A DNA stretch of 64,000 nt from Rhizodiscina lignyota (lineage: Eukaryota; Ascomycota; Dothideomycetes; Aulographales; Rhizodiscinaceae), in assembly GCA_010015805.1 (NCBI GenBank), contig ML978124.1:1116001-1180000 (forward strand), in the 5' to 3' direction. The notes under the pieces were generated by a model. It did not search any database and was not told the origin of the DNA. It saw only the letters and a list, made by a program, of their open reading frames with translations. The number at the start of each line of letters is the position of its first letter. The first letter of the stretch is position 1. The position numbers were made by a program, and so were the translations under genes. Of this stretch, positions 31,553 through 41,821 are shown one piece after another.

Positions 31553-33595
31553 ATGGCGGACGCTGCGGGGGATACAGAGATGGACACGACACCACAGGTT
31601 GAGGAAGAGGTGGTCGCTGAAGATGCAGCAACCGAGGAAGGCAGGGAGGGGTCTGATGGAGAGTCGGTGGAGGAGCCAGAGGAGCCGTCCATGGTGGTGA
31701 CGCGCGAGAGACGCAGTAATGCAGGCAGAAATTTGCAGAAGCTACTCTTGCAAGCCGCGGCCGAGGATGAAGAAAAGGATGAAATCGCCGAAATCTTCCA
31801 AGAAACGGCAGACGACGAGGAATTCTCTGGGACAGAGGCGGAAGATGCAGGCGACGTGTCTCTAGAATCCTCGAGCGATGAAGATGAGGACAATGAAGGG
31901 GAGGAAGACCAGGGAGAGAAGGAGCTCAAGAAACAGGAGCGATCAGATCAAAGGTCGAAGGGAAAGAAGCGCAAGACTATGGCTATGATGTACAAGCCTC
32001 GACCGCTGAAGAGACCTCGAATCGAAGTATCTGTATCCGACAATACCCCTCGAGACTCGACCGAGCCTACTGCGCGCCCGAAGAAGAAATCAGAACGCGT
32101 CTCATGGATCCCCACGCCCGAAGAAGGTCCAACGCGCATGTCTCAGCGCAGACTGGCCGTCGAGAACAAGGCGAGGACACATGAGAGGCTAAAAGAGAAA
32201 GAACAACACCGCCTACGGACTCTAGCGGTCATGAAGGCGGCTGATCAGAGGAAGGAGGCAAACAAACCGAAAGCCTTGACCCAAGAAGACCGATTGAGAG
32301 AAGCCGCAAAAATCGAGGCGAAGAATTCAAAGACCTTGACACGGTGGGAAGAAAGCGAGCGGAAAAAAGAACAAGAGCGCAAGGAAAGAGAAGCTGCTGG
32401 AAGAAAGCACAATATTGATGGACCATTCGTCAGGTACTACAGCGGCCCGGGCTTTTGGTTTGGTGATAAGCTGTTCAAGGACGGGTACAAGCTAGCATTC
32501 AGAGACAGGAAGGTCGAAGAGGTCGAGGAAGAGGCCGAGGAGGAAAAGGAACCCGCCTCGTTCGTCGAAAAGTTACAAGTAGTCGAGGAAGGATATAACA
32601 AGAAGGAACAGAAAAAATTCCTACTGGCAAGGAAGAAAGAAGAGAAGGAAAGGAAGGAGAGGGAAGAGGCTGCTGCTGCTGCCGCTGCCGCTCCTGTAAA
32701 TGAGCCTCCAATTGCAAAGCCAGGAGAAGTGTTGGCTCAAACTCCAGCACCTCCTGCTGCTCCTGCTACAACTGCTACTCCTCAAGTCTCTCAGCCACCG
32801 CAGAGCGCAATCGATCCTAATTTGCCACCGACATATCCCAACTCCATCATGTTCCCACCACCTCAGGCTCCCGGTCTTCTAGATGGTATCCACTACTGGG
32901 CCTCACTTCCCGGTGACAAGCTGCCAGAGGAGACCAATTCATCAATAAACGGCCAACCTCCACAGCCACAGTCTTTCGCACACCCCACCGGCCCTGTCGT
33001 GGATCCATCCTTCTTCAACCCTCTCGAGACCGCTCCTGCGAGCGCACCAGCACCGCTATCAAAACCAGCACCTCAACCAGCACCCGCATTCCCACCCGCA
33101 CTATTTCCCGAACCGGTACCAGCCCCTCCGCCCATGGAGCCGCCTCCATACCTCCACGCCTCCCTCGCAATGCGCACTCTCATCCACTTGGAAGCCTTCG
33201 ACACCATAGCCCACCCCGACGCGGAAGCGCCTACTACCACCCGCACCCGTAAAAAGGATGCCGAGGCTAACAACGTCCTCAACGTCCTCCTCCCCCACAA
33301 CATCCACGCCGCGCCTGGCGTCGTCGTGCGCAGCAAGTACGCCGCCGTGCGGACGCCACAGGTATGCGAGATTACCTCTCGGCCTGCGAGATACAGGGAT
33401 CCGGCGACGGGACTGGCGTACGCCGATGGATATGCGTATAAGTGTATTCAGAGGCTTGTCAAGGGTGGTTGTCAGTGGAGTGGGTTGTTGGGTTGCTTTG
33501 TGGGTACGGTGGGAGAGCCGATGTTTGGGAGGGCGGCGGTGGGTGTGCCAGATGTTTTTGTTAGGAGGACTGAGGAGAATTCTAATGCTCTTTGA
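31553..33595 (+). CDS. SWC2: SWR1 chromatin-remodelling complex subunit Swc2 (YL1/Vps72)
   Basis: A single exon of 680 residues. Swc2 binds the H2A.Z-H2B dimer and nucleosome-free DNA so that SWR1 can deposit H2A.Z. The N-terminal YL1 domain begins near residue 45 (VVTRERRSNAGRNLQKLL), followed by a strongly acidic stretch (about 75-125) and a basic patch (KGKKRKTMAMMYKPRPLKRP), the layout used for histone binding. A Lys/Glu-rich helical region follows up to about 380 and ends in an Ala run coded by a GCT/GCC microsatellite at 32671-32694. A Pro-rich linker leads to the C-terminal YL1_C domain at about 604-650 (VCEITSRPARYRDPATGLAY, YKCIQRL). The gene converges on eS24. Confidence 0.93.
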   Translation: MADAAGDTEMDTTPQVEEEVVAEDAATEEGREGSDGESVEEPEEPSMVVTRERRSNAGRNLQKLLLQAAAEDEEKDEIAEIFQETADDEEFSGTEAEDAGDVSLESSSDEDEDNEGEEDQGEKELKKQERSDQRSKGKKRKTMAMMYKPRPLKRPRIEVSVSDNTPRDSTEPTARPKKKSERVSWIPTPEEGPTRMSQRRLAVENKARTHERLKEKEQHRLRTLAVMKAADQRKEANKPKALTQEDRLREAAKIEAKNSKTLTRWEESERKKEQERKEREAAGRKHNIDGPFVRYYSGPGFWFGDKLFKDGYKLAFRDRKVEEVEEEAEEEKEPASFVEKLQVVEEGYNKKEQKKFLLARKKEEKERKEREEAAAAAAAAPVNEPPIAKPGEVLAQTPAPPAAPATTATPQVSQPPQSAIDPNLPPTYPNSIMFPPPQAPGLLDGIHYWASLPGDKLPEETNSSINGQPPQPQSFAHPTGPVVDPSFFNPLETAPASAPAPLSKPAPQPAPAFPPALFPEPVPAPPPMEPPPYLHASLAMRTLIHLEAFDTIAHPDAEAPTTTRTRKKDAEANNVLNVLLPHNIHAAPGVVVRSKYAAVRTPQVCEITSRPARYRDPATGLAYADGYAYKCIQRLVKGGCQWSGLLGCFVGTVGEPMFGRAAVGVPDVFVRRTEENSNAL

Positions 33596-33908
33596 AGGGA
33601 GTATGCATCGGGGATGGTGTGCCTGGTCTTTTGAATCAAGAACTGCATTAAATGGTCTGGAGCCATATTGTTCCTCATCACTTCACACTCAGCATAGCGA
33701 CGATATGAATCATCAATATCAAATGAGATATGCACAATGTGTTTTATTGTGCAATATGAAAGCATCTAGCATGTAGACACTCTAAACGCCATGATGTGTC
33801 TCCCCCACCAGAACGAGGCAAGATGCAAGAGTACACGAGATGCAAATATCAATCTCCATCCACTGCAAAGCTGTGACTTGTCGAGACCCCTCGCTACATG
33901 CCAGCAGT
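33596..33908. other. Convergent intergenic region
   Basis: A 313-bp gap between the 3' ends of SWC2 and eS24. Nothing beyond likely 3' untranslated sequence is seen. Confidence 0.5.
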
Positions 33909-34498
33909 TTATTTCTCCTTCTTCGCCTTGCCGCCCTTCGTCTTCGCCGTGCCGCGGAACTCCTTCGATCGGTTCTTGCGTTGCTTGCCTGTTGGAGATA
34001 TGTCAGTCATCAGTCTTCATCATATCCATCAAAACATCAAATAGACGCCCCGCAAGCATCTATCCATCCAATTAGCATCAAGAGAATAAACATACGCTGC
34101 TGTCTCGACGCCTTCTCAATCTTCTGCGCCATGCCCACTCTAATCAGCCTGTATCTCGGCTCAAACTTCTTCATCGCCTCGTTCGAGTCGTAGATCAGCG
34201 CGAAGCCGGTACTCTTGCCGCCACCGAATTGAGTGCGGAAGCCGAACACGCTGACGGTGTCCTTGTTCGTCTTGTACAGCTCGGAGAGTTTGTCGCGCAG
34301 CTCGTCCTTCGAGACGTTCGGGCGGTTCGGGTGCAGGACGTCACTATTTAGGAACGAGTTGTTAGATACAGGCCCATTGGGAAACGGGTGGGATGGGAAG
34401 AGAAGAGGAAGGAAAACTCACACGACCATCTGCTTGCGCCCGAGCAGTGGGTTGCGGATGAATTTGCGCGTGCGCAGCGTCACCTGCGATTCAGCCAT
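33909..34498 (-). CDS. RPS24: 40S ribosomal protein eS24
   Basis: Exons 34498-34422, 34343-34096 and 33988-33909 give 134 residues, the usual length of eS24. The introns are GTGAGT..AATAG (34421-34344) and GTATGT..AACAG (34095-33989). The sequence is unmistakable: [20 protein letters not shown] at the start, then [36 protein letters not shown] and a Lys-rich tail ending GGKAKKEK. eS24 is a structural protein of the small subunit needed for 18S rRNA maturation. The first intron lies early in the coding sequence, as is common for ribosomal protein genes. Its start lies only 296 bp from that of EFM3 on the other strand. Confidence 0.97.
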
Positions 34499-34794
34499 CT
34501 TGAGGAGCTTGTGGGTGGGCCTGGAAATGGAGAGTCAGAGTCGATGTTCGTAGTGGTTGTACTCCGAGTCTCTGAGGACTGAGCGCTGCTTTACGTACTC
34601 TGATGACTGGTATTGAGGTATTTGGTGGTGCTGTCTGCGGCGGCTGCTCTCGATATTGGTGTGGAGGTTCAAAAAGTCGGGCTTGGCATTGTGTGCGCCA
34701 GATCTGCCGAATATCAACCGATAGCATTTCCGCTGCTAACCTTGCCTTGCTTAGGGACTTTAGCGGCAGCCAAACGCATTCCTTTTCCCTTAAT
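34499..34794. promoter_or_regulatory. Shared divergent promoter, RPS24 and EFM3
   Basis: Only 296 bp separate the two start codons, so both core promoters must lie here. Co-regulation would make sense because one product is ribosomal and the other modifies eEF2, but that is inference. Confidence 0.6.
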
Positions 34795-36063
34795 ATGGCT
34801 TCAGAGCTAATACCAAGATTCAAAAACCAATATATTCAACAAGTGAATGTGCAGGAGTTAGACTGGCCTCGTCCAGAGCTCTTACGGCTGGACAGAGTTC
34901 AGCAAGAATTGTGGAAGACAATCTTCAGCCCGGACGCCTTACAATATCCACCGCCGGAGAGGTATGAAGCGCGTGTCCTGAAGGAGTTGGTGAAGAAGAT
35001 AGAAGGATCTCTTGTTGCTCCAGATGAAGATGTAGGTCTTCAAGAGATGCCTTACAATTGACTCTTCTTCGTGTCTGTGAACATAATTCTCACTCAGTTT
35101 TTTTCTCTCTCAGAACTTCTAATAATATAAAATGTTCCGTCTTGCTGATGTCGATATTCTCGTATATCAGGATATCCTGGACGAACTCCTTTCTCACTTG
35201 GCCTCATTACTCTCCAATGCAAATCCATCCGAAGCTGTCGCAGCACAGCAAAAGTCCTACGTCACTTACACGTTCCCCGGAAACGACATCTCCTCAGCAT
35301 CTCCTCAGCATATAACGCTCCTAGAAAACCGCACACTCCTCTTCGCAGCCGGAACAACTGGCCTCCGCACGTGGGAAGACGCCCTTCATCTCGGCTCATA
35401 CCTCACCTCTTCTCACGGCAGAGCTCTCGTTGAGGGCAAAAACGTTCTGGAACTCGGCGCTGGCACAGGCCTCCTCTCAATCTTATCGGCGCGCCATCTC
35501 GGCGCAAAGCATGTCCTCGCAACCGACGGAGATGCCAGCGTCGTCGAGTCCATCAAGTCGAACTTCTTCCTGAACGCGCTGGACACTCGTGCGAACGTCG
35601 AATGCGCGATTCTCAGATGGGGCACGTATTTAGGTGGGATGGACCACGAAGGCGTGATGAGCGGGATGTTTGATGTTATTCTTGGCGCGGACATTGTGAG
35701 GCATTTTTTCACTGTGCCAATATGGCATGGTAATTGCGCGATTTTATTGACACATCGCAGACTTATGACGCGAAGTTCTTTCCCGGGTTGGTGTCGACGT
35801 TTGAAGACCTGCTGGAGCTGCGGCCGAGTGCGACAATTATCATCTCGGCGATTGTGAGGAACGAGAAGACATCGGAGGAGTTTGTGGGGAGGTGCCGTGA
35901 GTGGTTTTCTTCATGCGTGATATATGGCTGCTGATATGCCCTGGTAGGGGCCAGGAAGTTTCATGTGGAAGATATTCCATTTGAGAGGGAACCACCAAGC
36001 ACAACATTAGGACCATTCTACTCCGACGCCGTTCCAATTCGAATTATGCGCATCACGAAATGA
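34795..36063 (+). CDS. EFM3: eEF2 protein-lysine N-methyltransferase (Efm3/FAM86 family)
   Basis: Exons 34795-35031, 35171-35695, 35761-35896 and 35948-36063 give 337 residues; all introns are GT..AG and the frame is continuous. The N-terminal 80 residues (FKNQYIQQVNVQELDWPRPE) match the FAM86 N-terminal region, and the rest is a seven-beta-strand methyltransferase. SAM motif I is VLELGAGTGLLSI (about 171-183), the acidic residue of the next strand is in HVLATDGD, and the strand IV motif is FDVILGADITY, created by splicing. Family members methylate one lysine of elongation factor 2 in the cytosol. The first intron (139 nt) also has an internal AG after TTTTCTCTCTC, so an alternative acceptor is possible. 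It shares its promoter with eS24. Confidence 0.88.
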
Positions 36064-38435
36064 ACAGTAGAGCAAGCACTGCTGTATTTGGATATTCTCA
36101 CGTGCATACGACGGGATGCGGTCCACCTTTCCGCTCGCCGTTGAAGCTAGACTACCAAAGAAATCCCGCATAGACACGTCAACGTTATCTGAACGGTTGA
36201 GCACAAAACATGCGTCATGATGACCTGCCTATGGGGTTATCCATTCAGAATGTTCGCTTGAACGACGGGATGCTCCTGATGTACGGATTCAAGATAGATG
36301 ACCTCGATGTCCACTTTCAGGGAGCACACAAGTACCGAGTATTCGTAATGGCTCCAATGTCGAGGTGAATCAAAGTACACCTGGCCATTGACGCTAGGTA
36401 AAGTCGGTTGAAACTAGTGGTGCGGTTGAGGTGGCCTCCCTCGCGCGTAAACGCGTTGCTGTGGTACAGTTCAAGCGGAGAAAATGGCTCTTCGAGGAGC
36501 GTGATCCTAACACACGCACAAGAACGTCCACATTTCAAATGCGGACATGTGACGACTTGCAATTGCGTGTCGTTGACAGCCCGGCCTCAGTATGGTCCGC
36601 TTTAGAGTGAGTGCTAAAAGCTCAACACCTCGATGTCCACTCGTGTCGCAGGCAACAACCAAAGTCAGCCTTGGTGGATAGTCCCGCTTTTGAGTCTGGT
36701 CTGGTACTTCCCGTAGATAGAACGCGCAGTCCCATAGGGCTGAACTAGCGGTTAGCTTTCCCGTATGCACCCATCTCCAGTATGTAGGCTGAAAAGGTGG
36801 ACTCGGATACGGAAGACTGCACCACGAAGGTCTGGTCATGCTCGGCTTCTGCAGCTCGATCCGATCAGGAGTTGATAGCCTTTCCACATTGATCTACAGT
36901 ACGTCAGCTTGAAACATGCAAGAAACGAAACGAGAGGCTGACGGAAGCCTCAGGTCCGCTTTTTGCCAAGTGAGAGTATCGACCAGATATGCCGGTAGTA
37001 GCCGCGACCGGCGGTGTAAAAGCCACACTGCTCTCCTCAGCGATAGGGAATGTAGCATGTGGCGGCAGTATTGGTCTGGCAGGGGGGCATGATATACGAT
37101 TGGCAAATTTTATATATACTGAACCTTGAATGGTGTCACAAGCGCTGTGAGCGTGCCAAATCGGAAGAATCGATGCCCTAACGTGGCCGATCCGGCTCGA
37201 TCCAGTCACCACTCACGAGCGAGCCCATCTATTCTCCCGGAGAAAGTGTAGCGAGCTCGAGAAAACATGCACGCGGTTCATGCACAGAATTGAAAAGCGG
37301 GCCGAAACTCCCTCACCCCTGGTTCGCATAAGGAGCGGCTGGGCCACGCGCTGCTAATAACAGAGGGGCGTTGTGAGCACTGTGGAGACGGCGCGATCTG
37401 ATTGTACGAGTGTGGACGAGATGCCATGCCATTCGGCAGCCTACGCGTGTAAGAGAAAATTTTCAGCGCTCGACGCGCCAATGTCACGGTGGTGTTTGCG
37501 ATGCCTCCGGGATGGGTGGATGAGATAGGCAAGACGCAAGGACTGTCGTTGTGGGAGTGTTTTCGCATCCGGCAAATCGGGTTGGCGTGTGGACGATTAA
37601 GTCTGATGCCGCGAACGGGGTGTTATCGATTGTGTGCTATGGCGTTAGCACTAGACCGGTGACTCAAGGCCGCTGTGGAATTATACAAAGCGTCCGCTCG
37701 CTCTCCCGAGGCTGATAAGGCTCTTGTGCAACGGAAGATAGAGGTTCAGCGCCTGTTGTCACCATTCGACAGCATTTGCGTGTCTGTACAGAGCTGGCAG
37801 CGCGTGTGCTTTCTTTTGGCTGCCCCGCCTTCCAAAGTCAATTGCTGGCGAAAGCCCCACGTTCCGCGCACTGCGTTCTGCGCTGGATCCCCATATCACC
37901 ATTTATCCACCAGGGCAACCCTCGCGCCTGCTTCTGCCGGCGTCTGCCTCGACACTGGGCATCAAGGTACGTTTGGCAGCAACAGCGTCCAATTTAAAAA
38001 AAAAAAATAGAGCGGAATGTTAAAGAGGCCGTGTTTACTGCAGGAACGCGATAGTGCGATAAGGCCCACACGGTAACACGGTACAGCCAGCCGGGCCAGA
38101 CAAAGGGCGATATCACTTCCAACTTTGCCATAGCCGGCCACCAACTTTATAGATCGCTCGCCCCAAAGGCCAAAGCACGCCCGCCCTACATTCTGTGTCA
38201 CCGCTTCTTCGCTCGCGACTGCCAATCCTCATCTCCTGCGCGCCTGAAACACCATCGCATCGAATCGCAGCACGCGCCGACTGCATCGTTCCTGCCGCAC
38301 GCCTGATAAGCGCAATCGAACACCGCCTCGACGCCAGACGCGCGATCTGTGACGTGCCCGACGAATACGTCCAAGCGGCACCGGACCGCCCTTTCACCTT
38401 GCGTGTTTATTTTCTCTCGCTTACCGCCTCGCACC
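36064..38435. other. Gene-free 2.4-kb interval upstream of the Ecl1-type gene
   Basis: I see no supported gene. A 15-base string (ACCTCGATGTCCACT) occurs at about 36302 and again at about 36630. A run of 12 A residues lies at 37996-38007, about 430 bp upstream of the next start, and may act as a nucleosome-excluding promoter tract. Confidence 0.45.
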
Positions 38436-39584
38436 ATGGCTCACCACCAACGTCAGCTATCGAATGGTGGGCACTTGAAGAAGGCTCTCCCGTCCCATGG
38501 TAAAGGACTGAAGCCGGCCCCCCAGCCAAAGAAGGGCGCTGTCCAGAAGAGCGGGAAGAACGCTCCTGTGAAGGACGAAAGCGACGAGGAGATGGCAGCC
38601 AGCTTTTTGCCGTATTGGTGAGTCAATTGCTGATCGTCCGGATTAATTCGGTGGACATGTCGCTGACGAATTCATTGTTGCAGCACGTATTGCGAGAAGC
38701 AAATCATGACACCAGTCAACTCTGTGCTGTACTGTTCAGAAAGGTAAACATTGGGAGCTCATGAAGTTTATATTTGCAGGAGCTAATCTTTATCAAGTTG
38801 CAAACGAAAAGACCGCGATCAAAAGACAGTCTATTCAGTCGAGCAACACTCGCCCCCCCTAACCCCCTACACCAGAACCTTCTCCTTCGAAGACCTTCCG
38901 AACGTCCCTGATATCGTCCCAAAACGCTCGCCGACCTCCGCAAACATGAGCCAGAACCGCTACTCCTTCTCCTCCCTCTCTGATGAAGATCACCCCCACT
39001 CCTCAGAAGAAGACCGAAGACCGCAATTACCCCTCCAGCATTCAGAAGCTTCGAGATACCTTCGTCAATTCCACTACACGAACGGCATGACAACAATTGA
39101 CGAGGCCAAACCGTCAAGACCGCGATTACACCGAGCCGCCCAGTCACAGAACGCCATCAGCATTGCACCCTCCCTCTCACACACCCCTGCCTCCTACATG
39201 ACGAGCGGAATGTCGATGCCATACACGCCCCAGTCTATCAACACCGCAAACTACTTCTCCAACGCGCATCCTCTTCCCTCTCGTCACCATCCTCACAGTG
39301 CTGCGTCGTACGGCGCCAAGTCGATCGGGCTCGTCACGCCTTTCACAACGATGACTGCGCCCGAGACGACTTCTCAGCGAATACTGGGACTGAAAACGTC
39401 ACCGACAACAGCCACGAGTAGTCACACCTGGGTCGAGGGGGAGATGATGCAGTACGAGAAGAAGAGCCTGGACATGATAAGGGAGAGGTCCCTAAGTGCT
39501 AGTGCGAGCGCCAGCAAAGGCAGTTTAAAGAAGTTGTTTGCATTTGAAGAAATGAGCGCACCTCCGTCCCGTTCTGAGCTTTGA
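38436..39584 (+). CDS. Ecl1-type life-span regulatory factor
   Basis: Exons 38436-38617, 38684-38743 and 38798-39584 give 342 residues. Residues 61-86 form the conserved Ecl1 domain: Cys61-x2-Cys64 and Cys78-x3-Cys82 in YCTYCEKQIMTPVNSVLYC followed by SESCKRKD. In fission yeast the Ecl family extends chronological lifespan and responds to sulfur, zinc and amino-acid limitation; the cysteines probably bind zinc. The short second exon encodes most of the motif, and both junctions restore it exactly. The rest is Ser/His/Pro-rich and low in complexity, including a poly-Ser/Ala stretch (LSASASASKGSLKKLF). Filamentous-fungal members are usually longer than the yeast proteins, as here. The precise function in this organism is unknown. 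Confidence 0.82.
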
Positions 39585-39980
39585 GCATTTAGTTCATCAG
39601 CGTTATGTTTTACATTGATTTTTTCGCTTCCTTTCATGGATGCATAATGAGGAGGCCATCTGAGTCCTTTTGTTTCTCTTTGAAGCATACACCGCATAGG
39701 TACCAGATTGACGCAAAACTGGTCCTGGTTACCTTGGAGTCTGGTTTGCGGGATCTACTTCTCCGGCGCTGATCTGGAATCGGCGCTCACATATTAGAGG
39801 CGGCATAAAAGCTGGCGCTATGACTTGTTTTGGTTTCTGAACCTTTTGCTCGCTGGCTTTAGCCACATTTAAGGTCACTTTCGACCTATTCGCTACGTTG
39901 ATACCTTTACGACCAAACGATTAACCCAGTTGAGCGGGTGTGAATATACATTGTATAAATCTATGTCTATGCTTCTAAGG
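39585..39980. other. Convergent intergenic region
   Basis: A 396-bp gap between the ends of the Ecl1-type gene and the nickel transporter gene. No other feature is seen. Confidence 0.5.
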
Positions 39981-41300
39981 TCATTTACCTTCCGATCTTA
40001 TTGTGACGTGCTCTCGCTTCAGGTCCTTTCTATCTTCCGGCGAAGACCATGCCGCAGCAGGTCCAGCCTGGTCCGTCTCCGTGATCGTGTCATTATACAC
40101 TTGGATCTCGTCATCTTGCGGCTCCTCTGTCCGGACGCGCTCGACGTCTCCTTCCTCTTCCACATACGTCCCACGAATGAGTCTCATCCTCTCTCGACGT
40201 TGGTCAACCCTCCGCCTCCATGGCCTGTACAGCAGCACACTCACTAGTCCGAAGAACACGAACGATCCGCATATCGCGCCGCCGATGATGTCGTAGTTGT
40301 CCCCAGCAGCGGCTACGCCATCCCAGAACTTCCCACTCGGCTGCGCAACGTTCAGCACGAGCGTAAGGAGCTGGATCACGCCAATTACACAAGCGACGAT
40401 GATGGTCACCCCTGTCAGTACGATGCTATAGTATGTGATCGCAATCCGATCCCTCGCCAGCACCGTACTCGTGTACAGCGCCATCATGAGCGCGCCGTCG
40501 GTCGTGTCAAGCAGACACATGCCCGCCGTGAAAAGAATCGGGAACAACAGTATCAGCCAAAACGACGTCCCCTGCGCAGCCTGGATCGACGAGATGCCCA
40601 ACAGGGCAATCTCACTCGACGTATCAAACCCCAAGCCAAACAGCACGCCCAAGGGATACATCTTCCACGGGCGGTCAATCAGCTTAAACATCCTCTTGAA
40701 GACATGATACAGGCACCCTGCGCCCTGGATCTGGAAATGCTCCTCCTCTTGCTCCTCCGGCGAGTCCACCATCCGCCGCAGCTGCACCACCAGCTTGTAC
40801 AGGATGTACATGTTCATCACGCCCAGCAGGATCAGGAACGCCGCAGACACAGACGTGCCGATGATGCCGCCCACATAGCTGAAGTTGTTGAAGTGCTTGC
40901 TCACGGCGCTGGCCGTCGCCGCAACGACGATGGAGGTCACAATGACGATGGTGCTGTGCCCGAGGCTGAAAAAGGTCCCCACGGTGACGGGGCGCTGGCC
41001 TGCGGCGATGAGGCGCCGCGTCATGAGGTCGATGGCGGAGATGTGGTCTGCGTCGAGGGCATGGCGGAGCCCGAGGGTGTATGCGAGGACGGCGGTGGAG
41101 ATGAGGCGCGAGTGGAAGTGCAGGACGATGCCAATTGCAGCCCAGGCGATGACATTGACGAGGATCAGGAAGAGTATTATCGCAATAGCTGGGAAGGGGA
41201 GTTTCCTTAGGCCGGGGAGCTTGCCGTGGTAGGACGCGAGCTTCTGAGATAGGGAGGGGCGGAGGGGGAGGCTCTGCACTGAGACGATGGGGGAAGACAT
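39981..41300 (-). CDS. High-affinity nickel/cobalt transporter (NiCoT family)
   Basis: An intronless 439-residue membrane protein of the NiCoT family, like Nic1 of fission yeast, which imports nickel for urease. The family signature in helix II is present: RHALDADHISAID with His80, Asp83, Asp85 and His86. The other NiCoT motifs follow: TFFSLGHSTIVI (about 109-120), LFGLGFDTSSEIALLG, and LFTAGMCLLDTTDGALM. About eight hydrophobic segments can be counted. A charged cytosolic loop with EEQEEEHFQ lies between helices IV and V, and the C-terminal 60 residues are hydrophilic and acidic. I see no urease gene in the window, so the link to urease is family knowledge only. Confidence 0.92.
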   Translation of the reverse strand: MSSPIVSVQSLPLRPSLSQKLASYHGKLPGLRKLPFPAIAIILFLILVNVIAWAAIGIVLHFHSRLISTAVLAYTLGLRHALDADHISAIDLMTRRLIAAGQRPVTVGTFFSLGHSTIVIVTSIVVAATASAVSKHFNNFSYVGGIIGTSVSAAFLILLGVMNMYILYKLVVQLRRMVDSPEEQEEEHFQIQGAGCLYHVFKRMFKLIDRPWKMYPLGVLFGLGFDTSSEIALLGISSIQAAQGTSFWLILLFPILFTAGMCLLDTTDGALMMALYTSTVLARDRIAITYYSIVLTGVTIIVACVIGVIQLLTLVLNVAQPSGKFWDGVAAAGDNYDIIGGAICGSFVFFGLVSVLLYRPWRRRVDQRRERMRLIRGTYVEEEGDVERVRTEEPQDDEIQVYNDTITETDQAGPAAAWSSPEDRKDLKREHVTIRSEGK

Positions 41301-41821
41301 TGTGGGTTAGAGAGATGGCAAGGTCGACTGAAGGAAGGGTTGTAAGACAATTGATGCCTTACGAGAGTATTGAAGGTGAAGTTCACGATATCAGGTAGCT
41401 CTCGTGCGAGTATGGCTTAGGAATGTTTACCAAGAAAGACGTGATGTGGGGTAAACCATCGAGGTCGGCGAGGTACTTTGTAGAGGTGGGGCAGTTCAGC
41501 ATGCCCGATTCCGCATACCCACAAGTGCATGAGACGAAATGTGATTCTACATGCTGCGGCCGCACAGAGTCGCCTTAGCTTCCGACTCGAGCATGTCGAT
41601 AGGTTCGAGCGGGTTTGATGTCAACTTGTGTCTACTCAAGCTCGCCGACCTTGTACTGCCAGAACATATATAATCAGTATTTAAACCTCGGTGACTGTCG
41701 GTATACTGCAATCGACATGAATATAGATTAAGTTGAGATATTTACTAGAATAATCTCGGACAAGCGAAGAGAAATCGAGCTCTCTTGCTCCGACTTTTTC
41801 GGACCGATGTGTTGTGAGTAT
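41301..41821. other. Intergenic, NiCoT promoter
   Basis: A 521-bp gap between two minus-strand genes. It holds the NiCoT promoter and the 3' region of the ketoacyl synthase gene. The stretch 41660-41760 is AT-rich. Confidence 0.45.

Noticed and set aside
36507-36887. 126-codon minus-strand frame
   Set aside because: No domain and no flanking exon; the interval is judged non-coding.
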